From Chlamydia trachomatis (GTDB lineage: Bacteria > Chlamydiota > Chlamydiia > Chlamydiales > JAAKFR01): DNA of 18,470 nt. Below the pieces are notes generated by a model. The model saw only the letters and a list, made by a program, of their open reading frames with translations, did not search any database and was not told the origin of the DNA. Below, one piece after another: positions 1-7,293 of the stretch; within the stretch, counting starts at the first letter, position 1; the number at the start of each line of letters is the position of its first letter. The position numbers and the translations under genes were made by a program. The DNA lies in NCBI GenBank assembly GCA_945861315.1, contig CAMAUB010000005.1:1-18470 (forward strand), written 5' to 3'.

Positions 1-99
1 GATTGGCATATTTGGGATGCACTGGCAGATGCAATTCGAGGAAGTCCTCGTCTATTGATCGTTGATTACACGTCTATTTCGAAAACGCTTACCGCATAA
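1..99 (+). CDS. C-terminal end of an unidentified protein (5' truncated by the window)
   Basis: Frame 1 is open from the first base and ends at a TAA at 97-99. It gives 32 residues that start DWHIWDALADAIRG and continue through a hydrophobic PRLLIVDYTS segment. The other two forward frames hit stops by about base 63. A terminator-like hairpin follows at once, which fits the end of a gene. The fragment is too short to assign a family. Confidence 0.4.
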   Translation, partial: DWHIWDALADAIRGSPRLLIVDYTSISKTLTA

Positions 100-110
100 C
101 TTTTATTTTT

Positions 111-139
111 CAGATGCCCCGACGAAGGCGGGGTATCTG
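111..139. terminator. Strong GC-rich hairpin between convergent genes
   Basis: CAGATGCCCCG (111-121) pairs with CGGGGTATCTG (129-139) over 11 bp, with one G-T wobble and a 7-base loop. It lies between the end of the partial plus-strand gene at 99 and the end of the minus-strand hydrolase gene at 210. No T tract follows on either strand; the TTTTATTTTT run is on the 5' side in plus orientation. It may act as a bidirectional terminator, or simply as an mRNA 3'-end stabiliser. Confidence 0.5.
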
Positions 140-209
140 AGTAGTTACCAAATATTTTTAATATTGTCAATATAAATAACGCTGTACTAGAGAGATATAG
201 TCGATTAGC

Positions 210-1781
210 TTATTTTTTTAATTTAGCAATTTTTTTGAATAATTCTTCTTTTTGATGAGTCAGTTGCATCAATTCTCGCTTCATCTGCTTCCCATTTTCT
301 TTCGTTGATGATTCGCAAAGATCTTGCTCGTGGAGCATCACAATCTCAAGTTCATTGCGCAAGAACTCCTCTTCAAGAGACCAACCAAGAGTGCGGCGAA
401 CAATCTTCATAAAAACGCGCATAGGATCGTAGAGTTTGGGAAAAAAGCGCAGATAATCGAAGCGCTTTGAACGCTCCTTATTTTCCAATTCAATTTCTTC
501 TTTTGTCAAAGTAACCATTAAGCTGTGCTCATCAAATGGGAAAACATGTTGGTGGGCTGGAAAAGCGTGTTTGAGATTGAGAATAAGCTTGACTACAGCA
601 GGAAAAAAAGTGAGGGTGTTGGCAAGAGAGATTGGATAGTAGCGCCACCTTTTCTTTCCAAAGTAGATGGTTACATTCCCAATCACCTTAGAACCGATGC
701 GCCAAAAAGCAAAATCATCGAGATTGGCATGCACGAAGACCTTTGACTGAGTTGCTTTAGCCAGTTGTGTATAAAACTCATAATCTCTCTCATTTGGCAT
801 TGGAGGATTAAAAGCGTGAGCCTGTTGAATCAAGCCGTGTGAATAAAGGGCTACTTGGATCGCAAGCGAACCTCCCATGCTATGTCCTGTAATGATTGGA
901 AGCGGCCGATGCTCATCATCCACAAGATCCTTTAAATGCTTATGAATCCGCCTCCAGGAGTGGGCATACGCTTCCGTTGCCGAGCCATGGATGGCAAAAT
1001 TTGCAACAATTGAGCCAAGTGTTGATTGCTGTGATGGCCAAATCTCAGTCCCTTGACAAAGATAGATTCCACACGCCTGTGGCTCAGATGGGGGTGGAAT
1101 CAAACTAATTGTTTTGACCCCCTCCTCAATCAAGTGTTGGTTACACGTGTAGCAAATGAGCTGATTTGGAGTTGTAAAAGAGGGAATAGCCAACTGCCTT
1201 CCCTCAAGCTCTCGGTAGGCCGCCGCGTGTGAGAGAATCGCAAGTGTCAAAGTTTTTCGAAGAGAATGCTCTTCAATCTCAGCGACTAATTGAAGATCAC
1301 TTGCAATTTTTCCCAAAAGAAGCGAGTCCCGTCTAAGACGAATCGTGCGTACAAATTTGGAGAGAAAGCCTGGGGGAGCTCCCACAATGTCAAAAAACTC
1401 CTCAAATCGCTCATTCCAAAAGATTTTAATGGGGTTAAGCGTAGGATCCACCTCTCGATGCTGAATCTCATTCCAAAGCAGCATCACCCGCCCAATGCGC
1501 AGAGGGTTACCTAGCGTGTAGTTAGCTAAAAAACCATCCCTCCAGACAATAGAAGGAATCACCCTTTTACCACTGCTATGGAGCACACTATTCCATACTG
1601 CACGCACTCGCTTATTTGAGCCTGTTTTTGTGACACAAGCATCATAAAAACGTGCCCAAACATCTCTATTTGTCTTCCGATTTTTTGGCAGGCTTTTGGC
1701 TGTGTAAAAACCCTTTTGACTAGAGTATCGCAGATAGTAGCGGCGCAACGGCTTTTGTTCTAATAATTCTTCTATCTCCAT
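210..1781 (-). CDS. Lipase class 3-like alpha/beta hydrolase, 523 aa
   Basis: This is a predicted serine hydrolase, probably a lipase or esterase; its substrate is unknown. Residues 299-303 are GHSMG, the nucleophile elbow, with Ser301. CQGTE at 242-246 resembles the oxyanion-side (F)RGTE motif of class 3 lipases. Asp355 or Asp356 (HANLDDF) and His419 (FDEHS) fall in the right order to complete a triad. The first 230 residues are basic and match nothing I recognise. The last 50 (about 470-523) are charged and helical, likely coiled coil. No signal peptide is visible, so any export would need another route such as type III secretion. The ATG at 1781 has an AAGGAGGGG sequence unusually far upstream (about 14-16 nt), and an in-frame stop rules out an upstream start. 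It is divergent from the ABC-F gene. The hydrolase fold is fairly sure; the substrate is not. Confidence 0.8.
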   Translation of the reverse strand: MEIEELLEQKPLRRYYLRYSSQKGFYTAKSLPKNRKTNRDVWARFYDACVTKTGSNKRVRAVWNSVLHSSGKRVIPSIVWRDGFLANYTLGNPLRIGRVMLLWNEIQHREVDPTLNPIKIFWNERFEEFFDIVGAPPGFLSKFVRTIRLRRDSLLLGKIASDLQLVAEIEEHSLRKTLTLAILSHAAAYRELEGRQLAIPSFTTPNQLICYTCNQHLIEEGVKTISLIPPPSEPQACGIYLCQGTEIWPSQQSTLGSIVANFAIHGSATEAYAHSWRRIHKHLKDLVDDEHRPLPIITGHSMGGSLAIQVALYSHGLIQQAHAFNPPMPNERDYEFYTQLAKATQSKVFVHANLDDFAFWRIGSKVIGNVTIYFGKKRWRYYPISLANTLTFFPAVVKLILNLKHAFPAHQHVFPFDEHSLMVTLTKEEIELENKERSKRFDYLRFFPKLYDPMRVFMKIVRRTLGWSLEEEFLRNELEIVMLHEQDLCESSTKENGKQMKRELMQLTHQKEELFKKIAKLKK

Positions 1782-1941
1782 GAATACGAACTAATCCCCT
1801 CCTTTGTCCATTATAAACTAGATGATTAGAAAAATAAATACAAAGGAGAGTTATATTTTATATCTTGCTGAAACTAATTAATTTAGACGAAATTCTAGAA
1901 AGACATTTTACAATTCATAAGCAGGAGTATATACTGTTTGA

Positions 1942-3675
1942 ATGCTTCTACTTACCGCTGAATCAATCTCCAAGTCCTACGGCTCAAAGCAACTGTTCAC
2001 AAACCTTTGCTTCAGCATCTTTTCCCAAGATCGGGTAGGCTTGATCGGGCAAAATGGGTCTGGCAAGTCCACCTTCATGAAGATCTTAGCACGTCTTGAA
2101 GAGTGTGATAGCGGCTCGATCAGCTTTAAGAGAGGTCTTAAAGTGGGCTACTTACCACAAACTTGCGATTTTCCAGATAGAAACCCTTTTGAGCTAATGC
2201 TAGAGCATGGCGATGAACTTAGCGTCAAACAGTGGATGAGCAAGCTTGGGTTCAGTGGAGATGAGCTCTCTGCCGCTCACCTCTCTGGAGGGTGGAAGAA
2301 ACGACTACGCCTTGTACAAGAGATGCTACAATCACCCGACCTTCTTCTACTTGACGAGCCTACCAACCATTTAGATTTAGAAGGCGTTCTCTTTCTTGAA
2401 AAATTCTTGAAACATCAAGTGCCAGCCTACCTACTAGTTAGCCACGATCGCTATTTTTTAAGTCATGCAACAAACCGCATTCTTGAGATTGATCCCCTCT
2501 ATCCTGAAGGGCTTTTTTCAATCGATGTACCTTATCAAGAATTTTTGGTACAGAAAGAGGCTTTTCTTCTCGGACAATTAGAAAAAGAGCGCTCCCTCTC
2601 ATCCAAAGCGCGACGTGAACTTGATTGGCTTAGAACCTCCCCCAAAGCACGCACAACCAAGTCTAGATCTCGCATAGACAGTGCGCATGAACTCCTTCAA
2701 GATCTTTCAGATGTCAAAAAACGCAACTTTCAAAAACATGCTAATATCGACTTTGTTAGCAGCGAGCGTGAAACAAGAAAGCTGCTTGTAGCCAACAACA
2801 TTAGTAAGTCAATGGGGGAGAAAACGCTCTTTTCATCACTTGATTTTACACTCAGTCCTGGAACCAGACTTGGCTTGATGGGGCAAAACGGTTCTGGAAA
2901 GACAACTCTGCTGCGCCTTTTGGCAGATGAGCTTAAGCCAGATATGGGAACCCTCAAAAGAGCTGATGACCTCAAAGTTGTTTACTTCGATCAACATCGC
3001 AACCAATTGCCAGACCACCTCACCCTTCGAGAAGCGCTGTGTCCTAATGGCGACTTTGTAGATTTTCATGGCAGCAAAATCCATGTGAATGGGTGGTGCA
3101 AACGCTTTCTCTTCAACCCTGATACACTTGAAATGCCCATCAACAAGCTCTCTGGAGGTGAAAGAGCACGCATCGCAATTGCTCATCTCATGCTTAAGCC
3201 AGCCGATCTACTTCTGCTTGACGAGCCCACAAACGACCTTGACATACCCACCCTTGAAACACTTGAGAGAAGCCTTTTAGAATTTCCAGGAGCTCTTGTC
3301 TTAATCACACACGATCGCTGCATGCTCGAGCGCACCTGTAACTGCATCCTCTCTTTAAACAATGCAACACTTTATGCCGACTACGCACAGTGGAGTCATG
3401 CGCAAACAAAGCCCACAAAAGAAAAAACCAAAAAAGAGTTACCTCCCAAGAAAAAAAACACCCTCTCCTACATAGAAAAAAGAGAGTATGATGGAATCGA
3501 GCAGAAAATTTCAAAACTAGAGCAAGATGGAAAAGAGCTCACCCACCTACTTGATAGCGGCCTACTTCTACCCGACCAGCTAGAACAAACATGCCAAGCC
3601 ATCGCAGTGATTGATACACAAATCGAACAGCTCTTTTTGCGCTTTGAAGAGCTCGATCAAAAAAATGCGTTATGA
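1942..3675 (+). CDS. uup: ABC-F family ATPase, Uup type, 577 aa
   Basis: A soluble protein with two ATPase domains and no membrane segments. ABC-F proteins act on ribosomes, and Uup has also been tied to DNA-junction and transposon-excision phenotypes. Domain 1: Walker A GQNGSGKST 36-44, signature LSGGW 114-118, Walker B LLLLDEP 134-140, switch His168. Domain 2: Walker A GQNGSGKTT 314-322, signature LSGGE 403-407, Walker B LLLLDEP 423-429, switch His457. The LSGGW variant, the basic linker near 222-245 (RRELDWLRTSPKART) and the C-terminal coiled coil opening with SYIEKREYDGIEQKI (509 on) are typical of Uup rather than EttA. The ATG at 1942 directly follows an in-frame TGA. AGGAG at 1923-1927 is a rather distant ribosome site. 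The gene ends 10 bases from the convergent Hip operon. Confidence 0.92.
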   Translation: MLLLTAESISKSYGSKQLFTNLCFSIFSQDRVGLIGQNGSGKSTFMKILARLEECDSGSISFKRGLKVGYLPQTCDFPDRNPFELMLEHGDELSVKQWMSKLGFSGDELSAAHLSGGWKKRLRLVQEMLQSPDLLLLDEPTNHLDLEGVLFLEKFLKHQVPAYLLVSHDRYFLSHATNRILEIDPLYPEGLFSIDVPYQEFLVQKEAFLLGQLEKERSLSSKARRELDWLRTSPKARTTKSRSRIDSAHELLQDLSDVKKRNFQKHANIDFVSSERETRKLLVANNISKSMGEKTLFSSLDFTLSPGTRLGLMGQNGSGKTTLLRLLADELKPDMGTLKRADDLKVVYFDQHRNQLPDHLTLREALCPNGDFVDFHGSKIHVNGWCKRFLFNPDTLEMPINKLSGGERARIAIAHLMLKPADLLLLDEPTNDLDIPTLETLERSLLEFPGALVLITHDRCMLERTCNCILSLNNATLYADYAQWSHAQTKPTKEKTKKELPPKKKNTLSYIEKREYDGIEQKISKLEQDGKELTHLLDSGLLLPDQLEQTCQAIAVIDTQIEQLFLRFEELDQKNAL

Positions 3676-3685
3676 ATTAGAATTT

Positions 3686-4309
3686 CTATTTTTGTTGTTC
3701 TTTTAGTTTATTGGTAGCTCTAATCCATTTTTCGTGAATCAAATGACCACCGTTGACTAGTAAAAAATCTAAAGCAACGTCAGGAAAGTTAAGAATAATT
3801 TCTAAACGTTTTAAAATTTCGTTTCCTAAAATGCGATTTCTTTCTAACGCATTTAATGATGACTGTGAAAACTCAAAAATTGCTGAAAATTCACGGGTAG
3901 TAAAGCCTAGTGATTCTCTAAACTTAATGACATCTTCAGTTGTTACTTTCCGTTCAAAAATTGGATAAAAAATAAATGAGGAAGGCCCCCTCCTACCGAT
4001 TGTGGACAAAAGAATAATAGGATCTTGTTCTTTAAGATCGATTCCCATTGCTGAACAATATTCAGGATAAGCTGGATTTTGAAGTGAAGGGATACGATCT
4101 TCAAGTGATGGAAAAAGCTCCTCTGATGAGAACGCTCTTTGAGTTAGAGGAAATTCGGGGCCAAGTGGGATGACATTTTTAGCTTTAAAGTAGTTTTCGT
4201 CATAAGTAAAAACTAGTTTTGCATTCTCTCTCTTTAATATTCCTACATGTAGCCTAGTCCTGCGTTTTTCTAAAAATATATCCACACCAATGATTTTTAG
4301 ATTTCGCAT
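3686..4309 (-). CDS. HipA N-terminal (HipS-like) domain fused to a Xre-type HTH, 207 aa
   Basis: This is the probable antitoxin and autoregulator half of a split HipA system. Residues about 18-118 look like the HipA N-subdomain (a single protein, HipS, in HipBST systems): VGIL at the start, a FPLTQRAFSSEELFPSLEDRIPS centre, and DPIILLSTIGRRGPSSFIFYP near 96-116, where the family has LLAxLGxDCAGALxF. Residues about 123-175 (VTTEDVIKFRESLGFTTREFS, then FSQSSLNALERNR) form a HipB-like helix-turn-helix. The ATG at 4309 has a GAGG ribosome site 4-5 nt away and overlaps the kinase gene's 3' end by 13 nt, so the two are probably translationally coupled. Family members bind operator palindromes and neutralise the kinase. 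Fusing the HipS and HipB parts, and placing them after the kinase, differs from the hipB-hipS-hipT order. Confidence 0.78.
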   Translation of the reverse strand: MRNLKIIGVDIFLEKRRTRLHVGILKRENAKLVFTYDENYFKAKNVIPLGPEFPLTQRAFSSEELFPSLEDRIPSLQNPAYPEYCSAMGIDLKEQDPIILLSTIGRRGPSSFIFYPIFERKVTTEDVIKFRESLGFTTREFSAIFEFSQSSLNALERNRILGNEILKRLEIILNFPDVALDFLLVNGGHLIHEKWIRATNKLKEQQK

Positions 4310-5202
4310 AATTCCTCACTGCGTTTAAAAATGAGTCGCAAAAGAGCCTTCTGTCTTTTTTCGCTTATATAACTGTTTTCTACCAAACCCTGAAGTTTTT
4401 CCAAGGAATGCTGTTTGTGAAAGCGATCTACAATGTCACCAAAACCTAAACGTTTCCATTCCCGAACATAATCTTTCATTGTTGGTTTATCTGTTTCCTT
4501 AGTATAAATTGAACCTCGTGGTTGTAGGTCTGCTCCCAGCATAGAACGTTCCTCTAGGGCTAATGCTGAAGGGTTATCATAAAAAGGAGCTAATTGCATT
4601 CCCTTAGCCGATTGGATGAAACCTATATTGCGACCATGTCGATCATGATTTCCAATCAGGCTGTCAGCTAAAGTTAGATATACAAATCTTTCTTGTTCAA
4701 TCCGTCTTCCTGTCTGCTCCCCAATAATGGAAACAAGACTTTCACAATCGTAATTTTTTCCATTCTTCACAAAATGATAAATATAAACGAGGTCGGAAGC
4801 AATTAACCCAGACATAAAATTTTTAGTAGCAAAACAAAACTGATCTTCTGGAAATCGAATGAGGTAATAATTCGGGATCTCTATAGCTAAGCATTCATAA
4901 ATCTGATTGCATAAATATTCTGTTGCTGGAAGTTCTAGATATTCCTTCTGTTGGACTTTAAGAATAAAGCTGGATTCGCCAAGACGCGCAGAATATTTAC
5001 GGTAGGCTCCGTTAAAGAAACTGATGTTTGCCATCTGATTTTCTTGGGGGGCCTGAGACTGAGAGCGGGCGACCAGATCTAAAAAATGACTTATATTCTG
5101 CAAACAAAACCACTCCTTAAAACAATTTTTGTGTAGTCCATACCATGAATCTTCAAAGACCAATTTCTCAAAACATTTACAGCAAGACGTATGCATAAGC
5201 AC
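4297..5202 (-). CDS. HipA-like kinase domain protein (HipT type) with N-terminal CxxC/HxxC motif, about 300 aa
   Basis: A HipA-family Ser/Thr kinase lacking the usual N-subdomain, which sits in the next gene. Catalytic features: Lys82 (SSFILKV) as the ATP lysine, Glu95 (ELPATEYL), catalytic loop GNHDRHGRN 184-192 with Asp187 and Asn192, and metal-binding Asp209 in LAPFYDN. The glycine-rich ATP loop (about FFNGAYRKYSARL, 62-74) departs from the common SxxGxQPK form. The N-terminus carries C7-x2-C10 and H24-x2-C27, a likely zinc knuckle; similar N-termini occur on HipA-C proteins of Bacteroidota. By family analogy it would phosphorylate a tRNA synthetase or another translation target. The 5202 start is GTG; the ATG at 5196 has GAGG five bases upstream and is the more likely start (299 aa). 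First gene of a two-gene operon behind twin operators. Confidence 0.85.
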   Translation of the reverse strand: MLMHTSCCKCFEKLVFEDSWYGLHKNCFKEWFCLQNISHFLDLVARSQSQAPQENQMANISFFNGAYRKYSARLGESSFILKVQQKEYLELPATEYLCNQIYECLAIEIPNYYLIRFPEDQFCFATKNFMSGLIASDLVYIYHFVKNGKNYDCESLVSIIGEQTGRRIEQERFVYLTLADSLIGNHDRHGRNIGFIQSAKGMQLAPFYDNPSALALEERSMLGADLQPRGSIYTKETDKPTMKDYVREWKRLGFGDIVDRFHKQHSLEKLQGLVENSYISEKRQKALLRLIFKRSEELCEI

Positions 5203-5216
5203 CTCACTTTTCTCTC

Positions 5217-5245
5217 ATTATAAATATGACTCATTTTTGAGTCAA
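5217..5245 (-). promoter_or_regulatory. Hip operon promoter
   Basis: On the minus strand TTGACT (5245-5240) and TATAAT (5222-5217) are separated by exactly 17 bases, a near-consensus housekeeping promoter. Transcription would begin near 5210, leaving a short leader with GAGG before the kinase start. One palindromic operator overlaps the -35 and spacer. Confidence 0.75.
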
Positions 5246-5271
5246 TATAAGATTGACACAAAAATGAGTCA
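5227..5271. promoter_or_regulatory. Twin operators of the Hip operon
   Basis: TGACTCA-TTTT-TGAGTCA (5227-5244) is a perfect 7-4-7 inverted repeat. A second copy, TGACACA-AAAA-TGAGTCA (5254-5271), has one arm mismatch. Their centres are 27 bp apart. The proximal copy covers the -35 and spacer of the promoter, so a bound dimer would block RNA polymerase. The likely ligand is the HTH domain of the downstream HipS-HTH protein; this is inferred from position and symmetry. Confidence 0.7.
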
Positions 5272-5352
5272 TAATAATTATGACATGAAATCACGTCTGA
5301 TTTGTTTATTCATTATTTTTATTGCCTCATCTTAACTCATTTAGTAGGACAG

Positions 5353-5595
5353 GACAAGCTATGGAATTTTATTTAGATACACTTATTCAAATCCCTGCTT
5401 TTGATGCATTAATCAAGCAATACCAGTCTTTTATGGCGCAGTGGGAGCTTGGTAGAAGCTCCGCTTCAAGCACAACTTGCAAGCTTGCCAGAAGACGGTA
5501 ATAGTGCAGCGCATTTAACGCGTTCTCAGCAGATTTTAGAAGCACGTAATCTAGAATGGAAAACAGCAGCGATTCTATGGGCTCAAAGCAACTAG
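5353..5595 (+). pseudogene. Frameshifted 3' remnant of an LRR-NEL ubiquitin-ligase gene
   Basis: Reading from 5361 gives MEFYLDTLIQIPAFDALIK and so on; after TGG-GAG-CTT (5442-5450) one extra base shifts the frame. It resumes with VEAPLQAQLASLPEDGNSA and ends in LEWKTAAILWAQSN and a TAG at 5593-5595. Joined, it parallels residues about 541-616 of the intact LRR-NEL protein encoded at 7420-9270, with the same AQSN terminus. Homology starts near 5353, so the ATG at 5361 is internal to the old gene rather than a start. Everything upstream (LRRs, catalytic Cys) is missing. It is a dead duplicate, in the same orientation as the intact copy. Confidence 0.85.
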
Positions 5596-5683
5596 CTTGG
5601 TTGCAGCCAATGTGGAAACACTTGAGAGAAGCCTTAAGGACATGGATAAACACGCAGAACTTAAACAATTTCTAAAAGCTTGA
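5555..5683 (+). other. Short open frame, possible C-terminal gene remnant
   Basis: Downstream of the NEL remnant, a different frame is open from 5555 to a TGA at 5681-5683. It ends with LVAANVETLERSLKDMDKHA followed by ELKQFLKA, an amphipathic-helix composition that looks protein-like. There is no convincing start or ribosome site. It may be the tail of another decayed gene, or chance. Confidence 0.2.
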
Positions 5684-5728
5684 CAATTTCCAAATAATTG
5701 TGACAAAATTTGATTGAAAACGTCACAA
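5680..5728 (+). promoter_or_regulatory. fic promoter region with TTGTGAC inverted repeat
   Basis: TTGACA at 5680-5685 and CAAAAT at 5704-5709 (18-base spacer) form a plausible promoter. TTGTGAC at 5698-5704 and its exact complement GTCACAA at 5722-5728 are 17 bases apart and flank the expected transcription start. The same TTGTGAC word recurs several times just after the fic gene, so it is likely a protein-binding motif linked to that gene. Confidence 0.5.
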
Positions 5729-6775
5729 GTTGAGAGTATGTCATTTCTTCCCAAATTCAATATCACCAACAACATCACAGCTGCTCTTGTAAAAATAGAG
5801 CGTACACGAGGCTTTTTAGAAGCTGCAAGGCTATCTGACGAGTGGATTGCAAAAATGCAGGCTAAGGCTTTAATTTTAGAGGCTCACTACACGACCCACA
5901 TCGAAGGCACTCACTTAACTCTAGATCAATCTGAACAGCTTTTGACAGGTCATAAAATAGAGAATGTAGATCCCGAAGATGTTCGAGAGCTTTTGAATTA
6001 TAAGAAAGCTTTTGATCTGGTTGCTGACTATTTAGGTAGCGGAGAACCAATAAGAGAAGGACTAATTCGCGAAATTCATAAAAGGCTTGTTGAGGGCGTT
6101 CGGGGGAATTCTGCAACTCCAGGCGAATATAGAAGGATACAAAATTATGTTGCTAATTCCAAAACGAAAGAAATTATTTACACACCTCCCCCTGCTTTTC
6201 AAGTCCCTCTCATGATGTCACAGTTAGTAGAGTGGCTTAAATTGGAAGAAGAAATTAACCCTGTGCTTGTTGCTGGGATAGCTCAATTTCAGCTCGTTCA
6301 TATTCATCCTTTTTTAGATGGCAATGGTCGATCAGCACGTTTGCTTTCGACACTCTATCTTTACAAAACAGGTTATGATTTTAAGCGTCTTTTTACGATC
6401 AGCAAGTATTATGATAGGGATCGTTCTAATTACTATAAGGCGATTCAGTCAGTACGCGAAAACAATATGGATATGACAACATGGTTGGAATATTTTGTTA
6501 ATGGGTTAGCAACTCAGTTGCAAGAAATGCAAAATCGTGGGCAACAAGTGATGAAATTAGATATTCTTACCATACAACATAATCTTTCTAATAGAGAGAA
6601 AGAGGCTATTGAACAGGCGTTAGATCAAAATGGTCTGTCCATTAAAGAGTTTCAACTCCTTTTTCCAGAGACGAGCAAAAGGACTCTCCAAAGGGAATTA
6701 AAACATTTGCTTGAGCTAGGGCTTTTAAAAGTAGAAGGCGCCACAAATGATCGTCGTTATTTGGTTAACTTGTGA
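5714..6775 (+). CDS. Class II Fic-domain AMP-transferase with C-terminal winged helix, 353 aa (or 345 aa)
   Basis: Fic enzymes transfer AMP (or another nucleotide part) to target hydroxyls. The core motif [12 protein letters not shown] is complete at 198-209, with catalytic His198. An N-terminal inhibitory motif of the form (S/T)xxxEG is present (T60-T61-H62-I63-E64-G65), so this is a self-inhibited class II Fic; Glu64 should block ATP gamma-phosphate placement. The C-terminus (about 288-352) reads as a winged helix: [13 protein letters not shown], then [28 protein letters not shown] and a short wing. The 5714 start is TTG and lies right at the predicted transcription start, so the ATG at 5738 (Met9) is the better start. 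It is active or host-directed depending on secretion, which cannot be read here. TTGTGAC motifs on both sides suggest self-regulation through the winged helix. Confidence 0.88.
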   Translation: MKTSQVESMSFLPKFNITNNITAALVKIERTRGFLEAARLSDEWIAKMQAKALILEAHYTTHIEGTHLTLDQSEQLLTGHKIENVDPEDVRELLNYKKAFDLVADYLGSGEPIREGLIREIHKRLVEGVRGNSATPGEYRRIQNYVANSKTKEIIYTPPPAFQVPLMMSQLVEWLKLEEEINPVLVAGIAQFQLVHIHPFLDGNGRSARLLSTLYLYKTGYDFKRLFTISKYYDRDRSNYYKAIQSVRENNMDMTTWLEYFVNGLATQLQEMQNRGQQVMKLDILTIQHNLSNREKEAIEQALDQNGLSIKEFQLLFPETSKRTLQRELKHLLELGLLKVEGATNDRRYLVNL

Positions 6776-6825
6776 CAAATTCATGTCGCAACTTATGACA
6801 AACTTGTGACACAGCTTGTGACAAA
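6767..6825 (+). repeat. Array of ACTTGTGACAAA repeats at the fic 3' end
   Basis: Copies of AACTTGTGACAAA or close variants lie at 6767-6779, 6790-6802 (TTATGAC), 6801-6813 and 6813-6825, with a more degenerate unit (ATGTCGCAA) near 6783-6791. The period is 11-12 bp, about one helical turn. The fic stop codon sits inside the first unit. The word matches the inverted pair upstream of fic. Confidence 0.75.
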
Positions 6826-6854
6826 ATCGTATAAAATAGACCTCTTGCGTAAGT

Positions 6855-7018
6855 TATAGTGGAATTAGTTGAAAATTTTACAAATCGATCCGTATCTTTT
6901 GCCCGAGAACATCATGCTCTATCTCGCTGACTTATAAAAGTCAGCGTCGATATCCGTATCTCCTTTTCAGACAAAATCTAACGCCCGATTTGTAAGATTT
7001 TCAACTAATTCCACTATA
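6855..7018. mobile_element. 164-bp MITE-like element with 33-bp terminal inverted repeats
   Basis: The left end 6855-6887 begins TATAGTGGAATTAGTTGAAA. The right end 6986-7018 is its inverted complement with 32 of 33 positions matching. The ends carry TATA, consistent with insertion at TA as in IS630/Tc1 relatives. The interior has a perfect 9-bp hairpin (6925-6933 with 6938-6946) and two copies of TCCGTATC, and no credible gene. The right end interrupts the IS630-type transposase gene. Its outer family is inferred from the TA ends only. Confidence 0.75.
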
Positions 7019-7293
7019 GCTTGTTCTGTTACCGAAAAATGTTCCGCTATCTCAAACAAAAAGTAATCAGGATGAGCTTTAACATACCGTCCTAAACTAT
7101 TGTAGTCCAGTTTTCTATACACAAATTCTCGATGATGTGGCTCAACGTGCCCTTTTTCTTTTTGCTGCCTGATCCACCGATAAACAGTAGCTATCCCTAC
7201 GTTAAATAGTTCCCCTACTGCCTTTTTATCATCTGTGCGCTTCAAATAATCCAACACTCGCTTTCTTAAGTCTACTGAATAAGCCTTACACAT
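6967..7293 (-). pseudogene. IS630-type transposase N-terminal HTH fragment, truncated by the 164-bp element
   Basis: The 108-aa frame starts MCKAYSVDLRKRVLDYLKR, the usual opening of IS630/IS1-type HTH subunits. It continues with a helix-turn-helix (KKAVGELFNVGIATVYRWIRQ) and a second one (HPDYFLFEIAEHFSVTEQAI). From residue 92 on (IVELVENLTNRALDFV) it translates the inverted repeat of the inserted element, so the natural continuation and the DDE catalytic domain are lost. The ATG at 7293 has a good AAGGAGAG ribosome site. It could still express a short DNA-binding protein but not a transposase. Confidence 0.8.

Noticed and set aside
1841..1941. AAGGAGAG sequence suggesting a small gene before uup
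   Set aside because: No ATG or GTG follows at a usable distance; the only frame starts at TTG, runs into uup out of frame and looks random.
2730..3186. Minus-strand open frames opposite the ABC-F gene
   Set aside because: They are shadows of a gene with clear Walker and signature motifs and have no family features of their own.
5253..5281. Plus-strand promoter TTGACA-17-AATTAT divergent from the Hip operon
   Set aside because: The -10 is poor, TTGACA is part of the operator arm, and only a pseudogene lies downstream.
5387..5778. Minus-strand open frames between the Hip operon and fic
   Set aside because: They are antisense to the NEL remnant and the fic start, with no ribosome site or recognisable motif.
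6767..6825. Short repeat array as a CRISPR or iteron origin
   Set aside because: Units are 11-13 bp with no unique spacers, and there is no Cas or replication-initiator gene nearby. The match to the fic upstream motif explains it better.
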